This document shows positions 1-8,510 of a stretch of 64,000 nucleotides of DNA, in pieces (the first letter of the stretch is position 1; each line of letters begins with the position of its first letter). The translations under genes were made by a program, and so were the position numbers. Source of the stretch: 2-12-FULL-35-15 sp036386835 (GTDB lineage Bacteria > Bacteroidota > Bacteroidia > 2-12-FULL-35-15). The stretch is from positions 62,001 through 126,000 of the forward strand of contig DASVUX010000028.1 in the NCBI GenBank assembly GCA_036386835.1, in the 5' to 3' direction. The notes beneath the pieces were generated by a model that saw nothing but the letters and a program-made list of their open reading frames with translations, did no database searches and was not told where the DNA came from.

Positions 1-1792
1 ATTCGGAAGAAGCGATGTCCTCTTTGGAGTTTCCTATCATATAAATCGAATCACCTTCATTCTTGAAATCCAGGGTCATGCGGTTATTCTTATCCTTCAA
101 TATGCCAAGCATCCCGATTGTTGGTGTTGGAAACACCGGGCCTTCGTATGATGACTGGTTGTAAAAGCTCACATTCCCACCTGTAACCGGAGTGGAGAAC
201 TTGATACATGCTTTCGACATCCCTTTTATTGAACCGACAAACTGCCAGTAAACTTCAGGGTTATACGGGTTGCCGAAATTCAGGCAATTAGTGATCGCTG
301 AAGGTTCTCCTCCGCTGCAGACAATATTCCGTGCAGCTTCTGATACAGCAATTGCACAGCCGGTTTCAGGATCTGCGTTCACATACCTCGAATTACAATC
401 TACCTTTAACGCGATCGCTTTGTTGGTACCTTTGATATTAACGATGGCTGCATCCGAAGGTGCATTGGTGCTCATGTTTACCGTACCAACCATAGAGTCG
501 TACTGGTTATAAACCCACTGCTTGGAAGCAATGTTTGGATGAGAGATCAGGAATTTTGCAACGGCTTTCATGTCTTTTGGTTCTTCCACCTGCTCAATCC
601 TGAATTTCTTGTTCTCTGCAAAATATGCAGGCTCTTTATATTCTCTTTTATAGATCGGGGCACCCCCTCCCAATACAAGTGATTCAGCAGGAACATCGGC
701 CACCAGCTCATCCTTTACATAATATTTCAATCGCTTTGTATCTGTTACCTCCCCGATAACCACACAATTAAGATCCCACTTTTCAAATACTTTCTCTACT
801 TCTTTTTCTCTTCCTTTTTTTACAACGATCAGCATGCGTTCCTGTGATTCTGAAAGCAGGATCTCCCATGGAAGCATGTTAGCCTGGCGTGTAGGAACTT
901 TATCAAGCCAGATATTCATTCCATGTTCGCCTTTGGCGCTCATCTCGGATGTAGAGCATGTGATACCGGCAGCACCCATGTCCTGCATCCCGATAACTGC
1001 CCCTGTTTTGATGACTTCCAGAGTAGCTTCCAGTAAAAGTTTTTCCTGGAACGGATCGCCAACCTGTACGGCAGGGAGATCTTTCGCAGAATCTTCCGTG
1101 ATGTCCTTTGAAGCGAATGCCGCTCCGTGAATTCCATCTTTCCCGGTTGCAGAACCAACTATATATACAGGATTTCCGACTCCATAGGATGTTGCAGAAA
1201 CCGTTTCACCTGCCTTGACGATACCTGCACTGAATGCATTGACCAGCGGGTTCACATTATAACATTCATCAAAGAAAACCTCTCCGCCAACAGTAGGGAT
1301 GCCGAATGCATTGCCATAATCACCGATCCCTTTAACAACGCCTTTGACAAGCCATTTCGTTTTATCGAGCTTCAGGTCGCCAAAGCGCAGTGAATTCATC
1401 TGTGCGATAGGACGGGCCCCCATCGTAAAAATATCCCGGTTGATTCCGCCTACGCCTGTAGCAGCTCCCTGGTATGGCTCTAAAGCAGAAGGATGGTTAT
1501 GTGATTCTATTTTAAATGCACAACCGAGGCCGTCACCAATATCCACAAGACCTGCATTCTCTTCGCCTGCCTTGGCCAGCATGTGCGGACCTTCTTTTGG
1601 AAGCGTTTTCAGCCATGTAATTGAATTTTTATACGAACAATGTTCACTCCACATAACCGAGTATATACTCAGCTCAACAAAGTTCGGAGTACGCCCCAGC
1701 ACTTCTGTGATCTTATCAAATTCTTCAGGTAATAATCCCAGCTGCTTTGCTGTTTCTACCGTTGTTGCTTCTCCTTGCACTTCTACTGACAT
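1..1792 (-). CDS. purL: Phosphoribosylformylglycinamidine synthase subunit PurL (3' end outside window)
   Basis: PurL converts FGAR to FGAM with ATP and glutamine-derived ammonia in cytosolic purine synthesis. The frame is open from ATG at 1792 to the left edge, about 597 codons, so roughly the last fifth of a small-form PurL of about 740 residues is missing. Visible family signatures are MWSEHCSYKNS near residue 50, KIESHNHPS, GVGGINRDIFTMGARPIA, GIPTVGGEV, and GGEPSAITNCLNFGNP followed by TPVTGGNVSFYNQ. The first four are the ATP/FGAR-binding part; the last two belong to the second half-repeat. No PurS or PurQ is in view, and purE lies 34 kb away, so the purine genes are scattered. A TAAATTTG sequence about 95 bp upstream could be the -7 box. 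Confidence 0.96.
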   Translation of the reverse strand, partial: MSVEVQGEATTVETAKQLGLLPEEFDKITEVLGRTPNFVELSIYSVMWSEHCSYKNSITWLKTLPKEGPHMLAKAGEENAGLVDIGDGLGCAFKIESHNHPSALEPYQGAATGVGGINRDIFTMGARPIAQMNSLRFGDLKLDKTKWLVKGVVKGIGDYGNAFGIPTVGGEVFFDECYNVNPLVNAFSAGIVKAGETVSATSYGVGNPVYIVGSATGKDGIHGAAFASKDITEDSAKDLPAVQVGDPFQEKLLLEATLEVIKTGAVIGMQDMGAAGITCSTSEMSAKGEHGMNIWLDKVPTRQANMLPWEILLSESQERMLIVVKKGREKEVEKVFEKWDLNCVVIGEVTDTKRLKYYVKDELVADVPAESLVLGGGAPIYKREYKEPAYFAENKKFRIEQVEEPKDMKAVAKFLISHPNIASKQWVYNQYDSMVGTVNMSTNAPSDAAIVNIKGTNKAIALKVDCNSRYVNADPETGCAIAVSEAARNIVCSGGEPSAITNCLNFGNPYNPEVYWQFVGSIKGMSKACIKFSTPVTGGNVSFYNQSSYEGPVFPTPTIGMLGILKDKNNRMTLDFKNEGDSIYMIGNSKEDIASSE

Positions 1793-1887
1793 AATTTTAT
1801 TATTGTTGAGTTTGTGAATTTTAATGGTTGAATTTTCAGAACATGGATTAACGGATACTAATAACCCATCCCCTTTTCCAGGGAGAC

Positions 1888-1895
1888 CAAATTTA
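1888..1895 (-). promoter_or_regulatory. Possible -7 box for purL
   Basis: TAAATTTG on the minus strand fits the Bacteroidota -7 consensus TAnnTTTG and lies 95 bp upstream of the purL ATG. No good TTTG -33 element sits at the usual distance, so this is only a candidate. Confidence 0.3.
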
Positions 1896-2045
1896 AGTAA
1901 AACCCAAGTATTTACAGGTATTTTTTATTTTGAGTTTTCAACAGTTCTGAATTGTTATATTTGGGGTAATTATCATATTTAACGCGGGAAAGACTGAGAT
2001 CGAACGCTTGATTTTACACTTCCCCTTCAGCAAGAGAGCAAAAAT

Positions 2046-3386
2046 TTGGAGATCCTTTTAACAGCTGCCTATACCGCACTTTTCATCTTTATTATCTGCA
2101 AGATGGATTTCTTCAAAGCGGAAGGCCTTTCAAAGCAAGCCATCTGCGGCATCTTTCTCTTGAAGATCCTGGCAGGAGTGGCCCTGTGGGCGGTTTATAC
2201 ATTTTATTATACCGACCGTTCCACAGCTGATATTTATAAATATTTTGACGACAGCCTTGTGATTTACAATGCTCTCTGGGCGGCCCCGCTGGACTATCTC
2301 AAGATCCTTACCGGGATAGGCAATACCGGGCAGGGCTTTGACGGCTATTATTCAGAGATGCATTACTGGGCGAGGAAAATTGACAGCAGCATCTATAACG
2401 ACAGTCACACCATCATCCGTTTCAATGCGTTTGTCCGGCTGTTTTCCCTTGGATATTACAATGTTCACACCGTGGTCATCTGCTTTCTTTCCCTTACAGG
2501 GTTAATGGCTATTTATAAAACCTTTGCTCCTTCACTTCCTTTTAAAAAGAATGAACTCATTTTTGCAGTATTCTTCCTGCCGTCTGTTCTTTTCTGGGGA
2601 TCAGGAGTATTGAAGGAAGGGCTTATTTTCTTCGCACTCGGACTATTGATCTATCATTCCGTTAAATTATTCAGCGGGCGTGCTGTTATAATCTGCCTGG
2701 GCTCAGCCTTCCTCCTTGCCTTCTCAAAATTCTATGTATGGATCGCCATACTTCCCGGATTAATATTTCTTATATGGGTTCTTAAAACCAATACGGATAA
2801 GCTCTGGCTTAAATTCACACTTATCATTGTCGCTGTTGCATTAACGGGTCTTAATATTGATAAGTTCACCGGCATACAGAACCCGCTCGTTACACTTTCG
2901 CAAAAACAGTACGAGTTCAACCAGCTTGCTTATGGGAATCTTACTGATGCTAATAATGACGCAATCCCGGTTGCTGGAAGCCTTATTCATATCCCTAAGC
3001 TCGAACCTACTCTAACTTCATTCATTCTGAATGCACCTGCAGCTTTAAAGAATACCTTTCTCCGCCCATATTTCACAGAAATGAATTCACCCATGGTGCT
3101 CCTGGCCGGACTTGAAACATTTATGATCCTTTTCTGGATCCTGGCATGTATACTATTCACCCAGCCCCTGGCGCGGATAAAATGGGAATATGTTCTTTTT
3201 TGTTTATCATTTGTCATCATTCAATTCCTGGTCATCGGGGAAACCACACCTGTTTTGGGAGCCATTGCCAGGTATAAGACAATCGCCCTGCCGTTCCTTG
3301 TTATTGCTTCGCTATATATCATCGACAGAGAAAAAGTACTGAAGCGGCTCGCGTTCCTCAATAAGATCTTCTTTAGAAAAAAATAA
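2046..3386 (+). CDS. Polytopic membrane protein of unknown function
   Basis: A 446-residue integral membrane protein with about ten hydrophobic segments and a strongly basic C-terminus ending FFRKK. I do not recognise a named family. The overall look (long hydrophobic helices, a periplasmic-type loop with YYTDRSTADIYKYFDD near residue 55 and a HYWARKID stretch near 110) recalls EpsG/Wzy-like or GT-C-like proteins of Bacteroidota, but no catalytic motif is clear. The start is TTG at 2046: there is no in-frame ATG upstream, and the next ATG (2103) would remove most of the first membrane helix. It is followed 30 bp later by the amino acid permease, which has its own -7 box. Confidence 0.75.
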   Translation: MEILLTAAYTALFIFIICKMDFFKAEGLSKQAICGIFLLKILAGVALWAVYTFYYTDRSTADIYKYFDDSLVIYNALWAAPLDYLKILTGIGNTGQGFDGYYSEMHYWARKIDSSIYNDSHTIIRFNAFVRLFSLGYYNVHTVVICFLSLTGLMAIYKTFAPSLPFKKNELIFAVFFLPSVLFWGSGVLKEGLIFFALGLLIYHSVKLFSGRAVIICLGSAFLLAFSKFYVWIAILPGLIFLIWVLKTNTDKLWLKFTLIIVAVALTGLNIDKFTGIQNPLVTLSQKQYEFNQLAYGNLTDANNDAIPVAGSLIHIPKLEPTLTSFILNAPAALKNTFLRPYFTEMNSPMVLLAGLETFMILFWILACILFTQPLARIKWEYVLFCLSFVIIQFLVIGETTPVLGAIARYKTIALPFLVIASLYIIDREKVLKRLAFLNKIFFRKK

Positions 3387-3394
3387 TACATTTG
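3387..3394 (+). promoter_or_regulatory. -7 box upstream of amino acid permease
   Basis: TACATTTG matches the Bacteroidota TAnnTTTG box exactly and would give a leader of about 15-20 nt before the ATG at 3417. It overlaps the end of the preceding gene's stop region. The -33 element is weak. Confidence 0.45.
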
Positions 3395-3416
3395 TTTTAC
3401 ACAAAAGCCCAGAAAC

Positions 3417-5342
3417 ATGAATTTTAAGAGTTTATTCCGGAAGAAGTCTGTCAATGATATTATGGCCCAGGTTGAAAAAGATTCCAATGATTCGGGACAT
3501 GGATCTTTAGGAAAGCATCTTGGGGTGAGGGATCTTGCTGCATTCGGAATTGCTGCCATCATTGGGGCCGGAATTTTCAGTACCATTGGTAAAGCAAGTG
3601 CAGACGGAGGCCCCGCAGTAATTTTATTATTCCTTTTTACAGCTGTTGCCTGCGGGTTCGCAGCTTTTGCCTACGCGGAATTTTCTTCAATGGTACCGGT
3701 TTCAGGAAGTGCATATACATACTCATATGTTGCTTTTGGCGAACTGATCGCCTGGATCATCGGCTGGGCACTCATCATGGAATACGGCATTGGTAATATC
3801 ACAGTCGCAATTTCCTGGAGTGATTATTTTACAGGCCTTCTTGAAAGTGGCGGATTACATCTTCCCCAATGGGTGCAGATGGATTACCTCACAGCCTCCA
3901 AAGGGTTTGACCAGGCAACTGCCCTGATGGAAAGCGGCAAGCCGTTCGCGAACCTCGACAGCGGGATGCAGGCTGCCTACACTGCATGGACAACTTCCCC
4001 TGCAATCGGCCCACTTCATATCATTGCCGATCTTCCTGCATTAGGGATTATCATTTTTATCACCTGGCTTGTTTACCGCGGCATGAAAGAATCACGTAAT
4101 GCAGCCAACCTGATGGTGCTTATAAAGCTTTGCATTATTCTGCTTGTTATTGCAGTCGGTGTTTTCTATGTTGATACTGATAACTGGGACCCGTTCGCAC
4201 CTAACGGACTTGGTGGTGTTTTAAAGGGGGTTTCCGCTGTTTTCTTTGCTTACATTGGTTTCGATGCGATCTCTACAACCGCTGAAGAATGCAAGAATCC
4301 CCAGCGCGACCTTCCGGGGGGAATGATGTGGGCGATCATTATCTGCACAGTCTTATATATTATTATTGCATTGGTGCTTACAGGAATGGTAAGCTACAGC
4401 GAGCTCAATGTAGGTGACCCGTTGGCTTTTGTTTTCCAGAAGCTGAACCTGAAATGGATGTCGGGTATCATTGCTGTCAGCGCGGTTGTTGCCATGGCGA
4501 GTGTGCTGCTGGTTTTCCAGATGGGACAACCCCGCATCTGGATGAGCATGAGCCGTGACGGCTTATTGCCTAAGAGGTTTTCGAGGATCCACCCTAAGTA
4601 CAAGACTCCTTCTTTCGCCACGATCGTGGTAGGATTTGTTGTTGCTGTCCCCGCATTGTTCATGAACCTCACAATGGTTACCGACCTTTGCAGCATCGGT
4701 ACATTATTCGCTTTTGTGCTGGTGTGTGCTGGCGTACTCGTATTGCAGAATAAAAAAGATATTCCGCGGGGCAAATTTAAAACGCCTTACCTGAATGCAA
4801 AATACATCATGCCACTGCTGCTGGTAATTGCAATAGTGCTTTCCTTTACTTTGAACAAGGAGGCGAGCATTGCATTCCTTACCAATGAAAAACAATTGAA
4901 TGATCCGGCAACCATAGTTACTTCGCTTCCGGGGAATAACATCGATGCAACAAGACAATATCTCCTGCAAACTGACAGCGCTGCCTTTGTTTCTCAGAAC
5001 TCAGATATTGAAACTTATTTAAGCAGCCTGGATGAGACAAAGTATGCGGCTGTGATCAGCGGGCTTCCTGTGGATGAACACCTTAAATACGAATCGGGAA
5101 TCAGCTTATTTAAACACAAGATCCCGATGTGGATCTTTATTATCATTTCGTTTTTACTTGCTGTATGGGCATTCAGGGCAAACCTCTCGCTGATCCCTTT
5201 ACTGGGACTTATCAGCTGTTTGTACATGATGGCCGAACTGGGAGTTTCCAACTGGATCGGTTTTGGGATCTGGCTGCTAGTCGGGCTTCTCATTTATTTT
5301 GGCTACAGCAGAAAGAACAGTAAGCTGAAAGCTTCGAATTAA
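3417..5342 (+). CDS. APC-family amino acid permease (cationic amino acid transporter-like)
   Basis: A secondary amino acid transporter of the inner membrane. The first helix carries the APC signature GIAAIIGAGIFSTIG near residues 41-56, followed by FAYAEFSSMVPVSGSAYTY and, in the middle, FAYIGFDAISTTAEECKNPQ, all typical of the YfnA/CAT subgroup. At 641 residues it is longer than most bacterial members (about 460-500). Two hydrophilic insertions account for this: about residues 155-195 (between TILESGG-type helix ends and SPAIGPLHI) and about 485-565, before the last helices. A terminator follows 20 bp downstream, so the unit ends here. The exact substrate cannot be read from sequence. Confidence 0.9.
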   Translation: MNFKSLFRKKSVNDIMAQVEKDSNDSGHGSLGKHLGVRDLAAFGIAAIIGAGIFSTIGKASADGGPAVILLFLFTAVACGFAAFAYAEFSSMVPVSGSAYTYSYVAFGELIAWIIGWALIMEYGIGNITVAISWSDYFTGLLESGGLHLPQWVQMDYLTASKGFDQATALMESGKPFANLDSGMQAAYTAWTTSPAIGPLHIIADLPALGIIIFITWLVYRGMKESRNAANLMVLIKLCIILLVIAVGVFYVDTDNWDPFAPNGLGGVLKGVSAVFFAYIGFDAISTTAEECKNPQRDLPGGMMWAIIICTVLYIIIALVLTGMVSYSELNVGDPLAFVFQKLNLKWMSGIIAVSAVVAMASVLLVFQMGQPRIWMSMSRDGLLPKRFSRIHPKYKTPSFATIVVGFVVAVPALFMNLTMVTDLCSIGTLFAFVLVCAGVLVLQNKKDIPRGKFKTPYLNAKYIMPLLLVIAIVLSFTLNKEASIAFLTNEKQLNDPATIVTSLPGNNIDATRQYLLQTDSAAFVSQNSDIETYLSSLDETKYAAVISGLPVDEHLKYESGISLFKHKIPMWIFIIISFLLAVWAFRANLSLIPLLGLISCLYMMAELGVSNWIGFGIWLLVGLLIYFGYSRKNSKLKASN

Positions 5343-5362
5343 TTCATATTATATAGTTCAGA

Positions 5363-5390
5363 AGCCCTGCACTTGCGGGGCTTTTTTATT
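5363..5390 (+). terminator. Rho-independent terminator after the amino acid permease
   Basis: An 8-bp stem (AGCCCTGC paired with GCGGGGCT, one G-T pair) with loop ACTT, followed by a T-rich run. It is 20 bp after the permease stop codon. Confidence 0.9.
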
Positions 5391-5411
5391 ACATAAAATG
5401 TCCCTAAATCG

Positions 5412-5419
5412 TATCTTTG
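5412..5419 (+). promoter_or_regulatory. -7 box for the SDR gene
   Basis: TATCTTTG fits TAnnTTTG and lies just after the permease terminator, about 70 bp upstream of the SDR start codon. The -33 position falls at the terminator T-tract and is not a clean TTTG. Confidence 0.45.
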
Positions 5420-5488
5420 TTAGAACCAAAATTAATCAAGGCACAGCATAACCTATTAACTTTTAACCCATAACTATTAACTCAAAAA

Positions 5489-6241
5489 ATGATAGCATTT
5501 ATTACAGGCGCAACGGCAGGAATTGGAAGGGCAACATCCGAACTCTTTGCGAAGAACGGATATAACATTATCATCACAGGCCGGAGAAAGGAACGTCTTG
5601 AAGAATTCTCTGCACATTTGAGGAACACCTATAAAATTGATGTATTGGCATTGAGCTTTGATGTAAGAGTACTTGCAGAAGTTGAACAATCGATCGCCTC
5701 TATTCCGGCCGAGTGGAAAAAGATAAATGTACTGGTGAACAATGCAGGACTGGCGGTGGGACTCAACAATATCCAGGAAGGTGTTATTGACGATTGGGAA
5801 AGAATGATCGATACGAACGTGAAAGGGTTACTTTACATGACGCGCAGCATTGCCCCGATCATGATCAGCAATGGTTCAGGGCATATCATCAATATCGGAT
5901 CCATCGCAGGAAAAGAGGTTTACGCTAACGGAAATGTTTACTGCGCCACCAAACATGCGGTGGATGCATTGAATAAAGGCATGCGCATCGACCTTCTTCC
6001 TCATAATATAAAAGTTACGGCAGTGAACCCGGGCATGGTAGATACGGAATTCTCGGTTGTCAGGTTTAAAGGTGATGACGAACGCGCAAAGAATGTTTAT
6101 AAGGGCATGCAGCCGCTTAAAGCGGAAGATATTGCTGAAACGATTTATTGGGCTGCGAGCAGGCCTGCGCACGTTAACATTAATGATATAGTTATTATGC
6201 CTGCGGTCCAGGCAAATGCAACTACTACTATCAGAAAATAA
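5489..6241 (+). CDS. Short-chain dehydrogenase/reductase (YdfG-like)
   Basis: A classical SDR of 250 residues, soluble and NAD(P)-dependent. The glycine-rich cofactor motif TGATAGIG is at residues 7-14, NNAG near 88, the catalytic serine in INIGSIAG near 138, and the catalytic pair Tyr151-Lys155 in VYCATKHAVDAL. ITGRRKERLEE after beta-strand 2 has the basic residues expected of an NADP(H)-preferring enzyme. It most resembles the YdfG/serine 3-dehydrogenase group, which oxidises 3-hydroxy acids such as serine or 3-hydroxypropionate. The substrate is inferred only from that resemblance. It stands alone between a terminator and the repeat R1. Confidence 0.92.
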   Translation: MIAFITGATAGIGRATSELFAKNGYNIIITGRRKERLEEFSAHLRNTYKIDVLALSFDVRVLAEVEQSIASIPAEWKKINVLVNNAGLAVGLNNIQEGVIDDWERMIDTNVKGLLYMTRSIAPIMISNGSGHIINIGSIAGKEVYANGNVYCATKHAVDALNKGMRIDLLPHNIKVTAVNPGMVDTEFSVVRFKGDDERAKNVYKGMQPLKAEDIAETIYWAASRPAHVNINDIVIMPAVQANATTTIRK

Positions 6242-6256
6242 CATACCCTTTTTTTT

Positions 6257-6298
6257 ACCAGGGAGGCACGGAGAACACAAAAAAACACAGAGAGAAAG
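6257..6298 (+). repeat. CACGGAG-type repeat, copy R1
   Basis: Purine-rich, containing GGAGGCACGGAGAACACA and then ACACAGAGAGA. It is the inverse of R2 (6346-6394): GGAGGCAC(G/A)GAGAACA is shared in opposite orientation about 70 bp away. It lies in the leader of the amidohydrolase gene. Confidence 0.8.
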
Positions 6299-6315
6299 TA
6301 TCAGATATAATCAAT

Positions 6316-8064
6316 ATGAAAACAAACAGCAGTTATACAAAGTCGTTCTCCGTTCAGGTCTATGTTCTCTGTGCCTCCGTGATCCTTTTTTCTCTTCCCT
6401 CCTGCTCAAACAAACAAAAAGCCGATCTCATTCTTCATAACGGAGTGATCTACACTGTTGATTCCGCATTCAGTAATGCACAAAGCTTTGCAGTTAAGGA
6501 TGGAAAATTAATTGCGGTAGGAACAAACGAAGAAATACTTTCCAAATACGAAGCTAAAGAAACCATCGATGTTGAAGGAAAAGCAGTATATCCGGGCTTC
6601 ATCGATTCACATTGTCATTTTTATGGCTATGGCGAAGGCCTGCAGCGTGTTGATCTTGTAGGTACTAAATCCTTTGATGAAGTTGTTGACCGTGTTGTAA
6701 AATATTCACGGGAACATCCGGACGCAAAATGGATCATTGGCCGTGGCTGGGACCAGAATGACTGGACAGTGAAAGAATATCCTAAACGATACAGGCTTGA
6801 TAAATTATTTCCTTCTACACCTGTCTTCCTCGAACGGATAGATGGGCATGCGGCCCTTGCAAATGCTGAGGCACTACGACATGCAGGAATATCTGTTTCG
6901 TCTGCAACCGAAGGCGGAGTAATTGAAATGGACCAGGTCACTGCGGAACAGGGTGCAGAATATCAATGGTCGGAACAGCGGGAAAACAAGGAACTCAAAA
7001 ACATTTCATATCCGGTTACAATGCCAAGCGGTATCCTGGTGGACAATGCTGTTGATCTTGTAAAAAAGGTAATTCCAAAACCCTCAAAAAGCAATATTAA
7101 AGACGCCCTGCTTGCAGCTCAAAGGAATTGCTTTGGGGCGGGACTTACCACAGTGGTTGATGCCGGGCTCGAAAAGAACATAATAGATGCGATTGATGAA
7201 TTCCATAAAAGCGGGGAATTAAAAATGCGTATTTATGCAATGCTGACTGACAACAAGGAAAATAAAGACCATTATCTGAAAAATGGAATTTATAAAACGG
7301 ACCGCCTCAATGTCCGCTCATTCAAATTCTATGGTGACGGGGCTCTTGGCTCCCGTGGGGCATGCCTGCTGAAGCCTTATTCCGACAAACCCGGAGAACG
7401 CGGTTTCCTCCTGAGCAAACCTGGACATTTCGACAGCGCTGCAGTGCTTATGATGGACCACGGATTCCAGATGAACACACATTGCATCGGAGATTCTGCA
7501 GTGAAGCTGATGATCAATATCAATGGGCGCTTTTCCCCTGAAAACAATACCATACACCGCTGGCGGATCGAACATTCCCAGGTTATAGCACCAGAGGACC
7601 TTGTTCACTTCAACGGTTTTATTCCTTCGGTCCAGCCAACTCATGCCACTTCCGACATGTACTGGGCGAAAGACCGTTTAGGTGAGCGTGTTAAATATGC
7701 TTACGCGTATAATGACTTATTAAAGGCTTCAGGAATGATCGCGCTTGGAACCGATTTCCCGGTGGAACACATTAACCCGATGTTCACTTTTTATGCAGCT
7801 GTTGCACGCAAGGATCTCAAAGGCTTCCCGGCAGGCGGATTCCAGGTGGAAAATGCCTTGTCACGGGAAAACACTCTTCGCGGAATGACGATCTGGGGAG
7901 CATTTGCAAACTTTGAGGAAAATGAAAAAGGGAGTATTGAAAAAGGCAAGTTCGCTGATTTTGTAATCCTGGATAAAGATATCATGAAGTGTGACATTGA
8001 TAGTGTGCCCAGGGTGAAGGTTATTTATACTTATGTTAACGGGGAAAAGGTTTTTTCTCGTTAA
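6316..8064 (+). CDS. Amidohydrolase family 3 lipoprotein (YtcJ-like)
   Basis: A metal-dependent hydrolase of the amidohydrolase superfamily, 582 residues, predicted to be exported and lipid-anchored. The N-terminus is a signal peptide ending in a lipobox, SLPSC with Cys at residue 30. The mature part starts like other YtcJ proteins: ADLILHNGVIYTVD, then the metal ligands in GFIDSHCHF (His99 and His101), WIIGRGWDQNDW, and IDGHAALANAEAL. Later metal-site segments are WRIEHSQV and GTDFPVEHINP. The substrate is unknown; relatives hydrolyse amides or carbamates. DNA encoding residues 11-26 of the signal peptide is repeat R2, so the leader appears to have been made from repeat DNA. Start is ATG 6316. 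Confidence 0.92.
   Translation: MKTNSSYTKSFSVQVYVLCASVILFSLPSCSNKQKADLILHNGVIYTVDSAFSNAQSFAVKDGKLIAVGTNEEILSKYEAKETIDVEGKAVYPGFIDSHCHFYGYGEGLQRVDLVGTKSFDEVVDRVVKYSREHPDAKWIIGRGWDQNDWTVKEYPKRYRLDKLFPSTPVFLERIDGHAALANAEALRHAGISVSSATEGGVIEMDQVTAEQGAEYQWSEQRENKELKNISYPVTMPSGILVDNAVDLVKKVIPKPSKSNIKDALLAAQRNCFGAGLTTVVDAGLEKNIIDAIDEFHKSGELKMRIYAMLTDNKENKDHYLKNGIYKTDRLNVRSFKFYGDGALGSRGACLLKPYSDKPGERGFLLSKPGHFDSAAVLMMDHGFQMNTHCIGDSAVKLMININGRFSPENNTIHRWRIEHSQVIAPEDLVHFNGFIPSVQPTHATSDMYWAKDRLGERVKYAYAYNDLLKASGMIALGTDFPVEHINPMFTFYAAVARKDLKGFPAGGFQVENALSRENTLRGMTIWGAFANFEENEKGSIEKGKFADFVILDKDIMKCDIDSVPRVKVIYTYVNGEKVFSR
6346..6394 (+). repeat. CTCCGTG-type repeat, copy R2, translated inside the amidohydrolase signal peptide
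   Basis: Contains GTTCTCTGTGCCTCCGTGAT, the reverse complement of R1 with one mismatch in the core. It is read in frame as the hydrophobic segment VLCASVILFSLP of the amidohydrolase leader. Confidence 0.8.
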
Positions 8065-8069
8065 TTTTA

Positions 8070-8103
8070 CAAAGAGGAACAGAGGAAGGAGAATCACGGA
8101 GAT
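8070..8103 (+). repeat. CACGGAG-type repeat, copy R3
   Basis: Contains AGAGGAACAGAGG and AGAATCACGGAG, and ends 2 bp before the ATG of the GxxExxY gene. It is in inverted orientation to R4 on the far side of that gene. Confidence 0.75.
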
Positions 8104-8105
8104 TT

Positions 8106-8510
8106 ATGACACAAAAATATATAAACGAGCTTTCATACAAGATTATTGGCTGCGCAATAGAATTACACAAGCAAATGGGACCAGGCTTATTGGAATTGTA
8201 TGAGGAGTGCATGATTGAAGAATTAAAAGCTACCGGCCTAAGTGTAAGATCGCAAATAGCAGTGCCAATTTCGTACAAATCTAAAAAACTGGGAACACCC
8301 TTAAAACCGGACCTTCTGGTAAACGATACAATAATCGTTGAACTCAAAGCGGTTGAAACAGTGATTCCAGTTCATAAAGCTATTCTTATTTCTTATTTAA
8401 AGCTTTCAGGAAAAACCAGAGGTCTACTGATAAATTTTCACACTGAAAATATGTCCAATGCAACTACTTCATTAATCACAGATGAATTTTCAAAACTGCC
8501 CCTACAATGA
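8106..8510 (+). CDS. GxxExxY-family protein (PD-(D/E)XK-like fold)
   Basis: A 134-residue member of the GxxExxY family (Pfam PF13366), thought to be related to PD-(D/E)XK nucleases; its role is not established. The family features seen are ELSYKIIGCAIELHKQMGPG at the start, PDLLVNDTIIVELKA (Asp, then Glu-x-Lys) as the putative metal site near residues 76-90, HKAILISYLKLS, and GLLINFHTENM. The name motif is altered: the sequence reads GLLELYEE, one residue shorter than G-x-x-E-x-x-Y. The gene is closely flanked by inverted repeats R3 and R4, and its TGA overlaps the ATG of the next gene (ATGA). Members of this family are often found among such repeats in environmental bacteria (from memory). 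Confidence 0.88.
   Translation: MTQKYINELSYKIIGCAIELHKQMGPGLLELYEECMIEELKATGLSVRSQIAVPISYKSKKLGTPLKPDLLVNDTIIVELKAVETVIPVHKAILISYLKLSGKTRGLLINFHTENMSNATTSLITDEFSKLPLQ

Noticed and set aside
270..1817. Several open frames on the plus strand across the first 1.8 kb
   Set aside because: They are shadows of purL, which is fully open and motif-rich on the minus strand.
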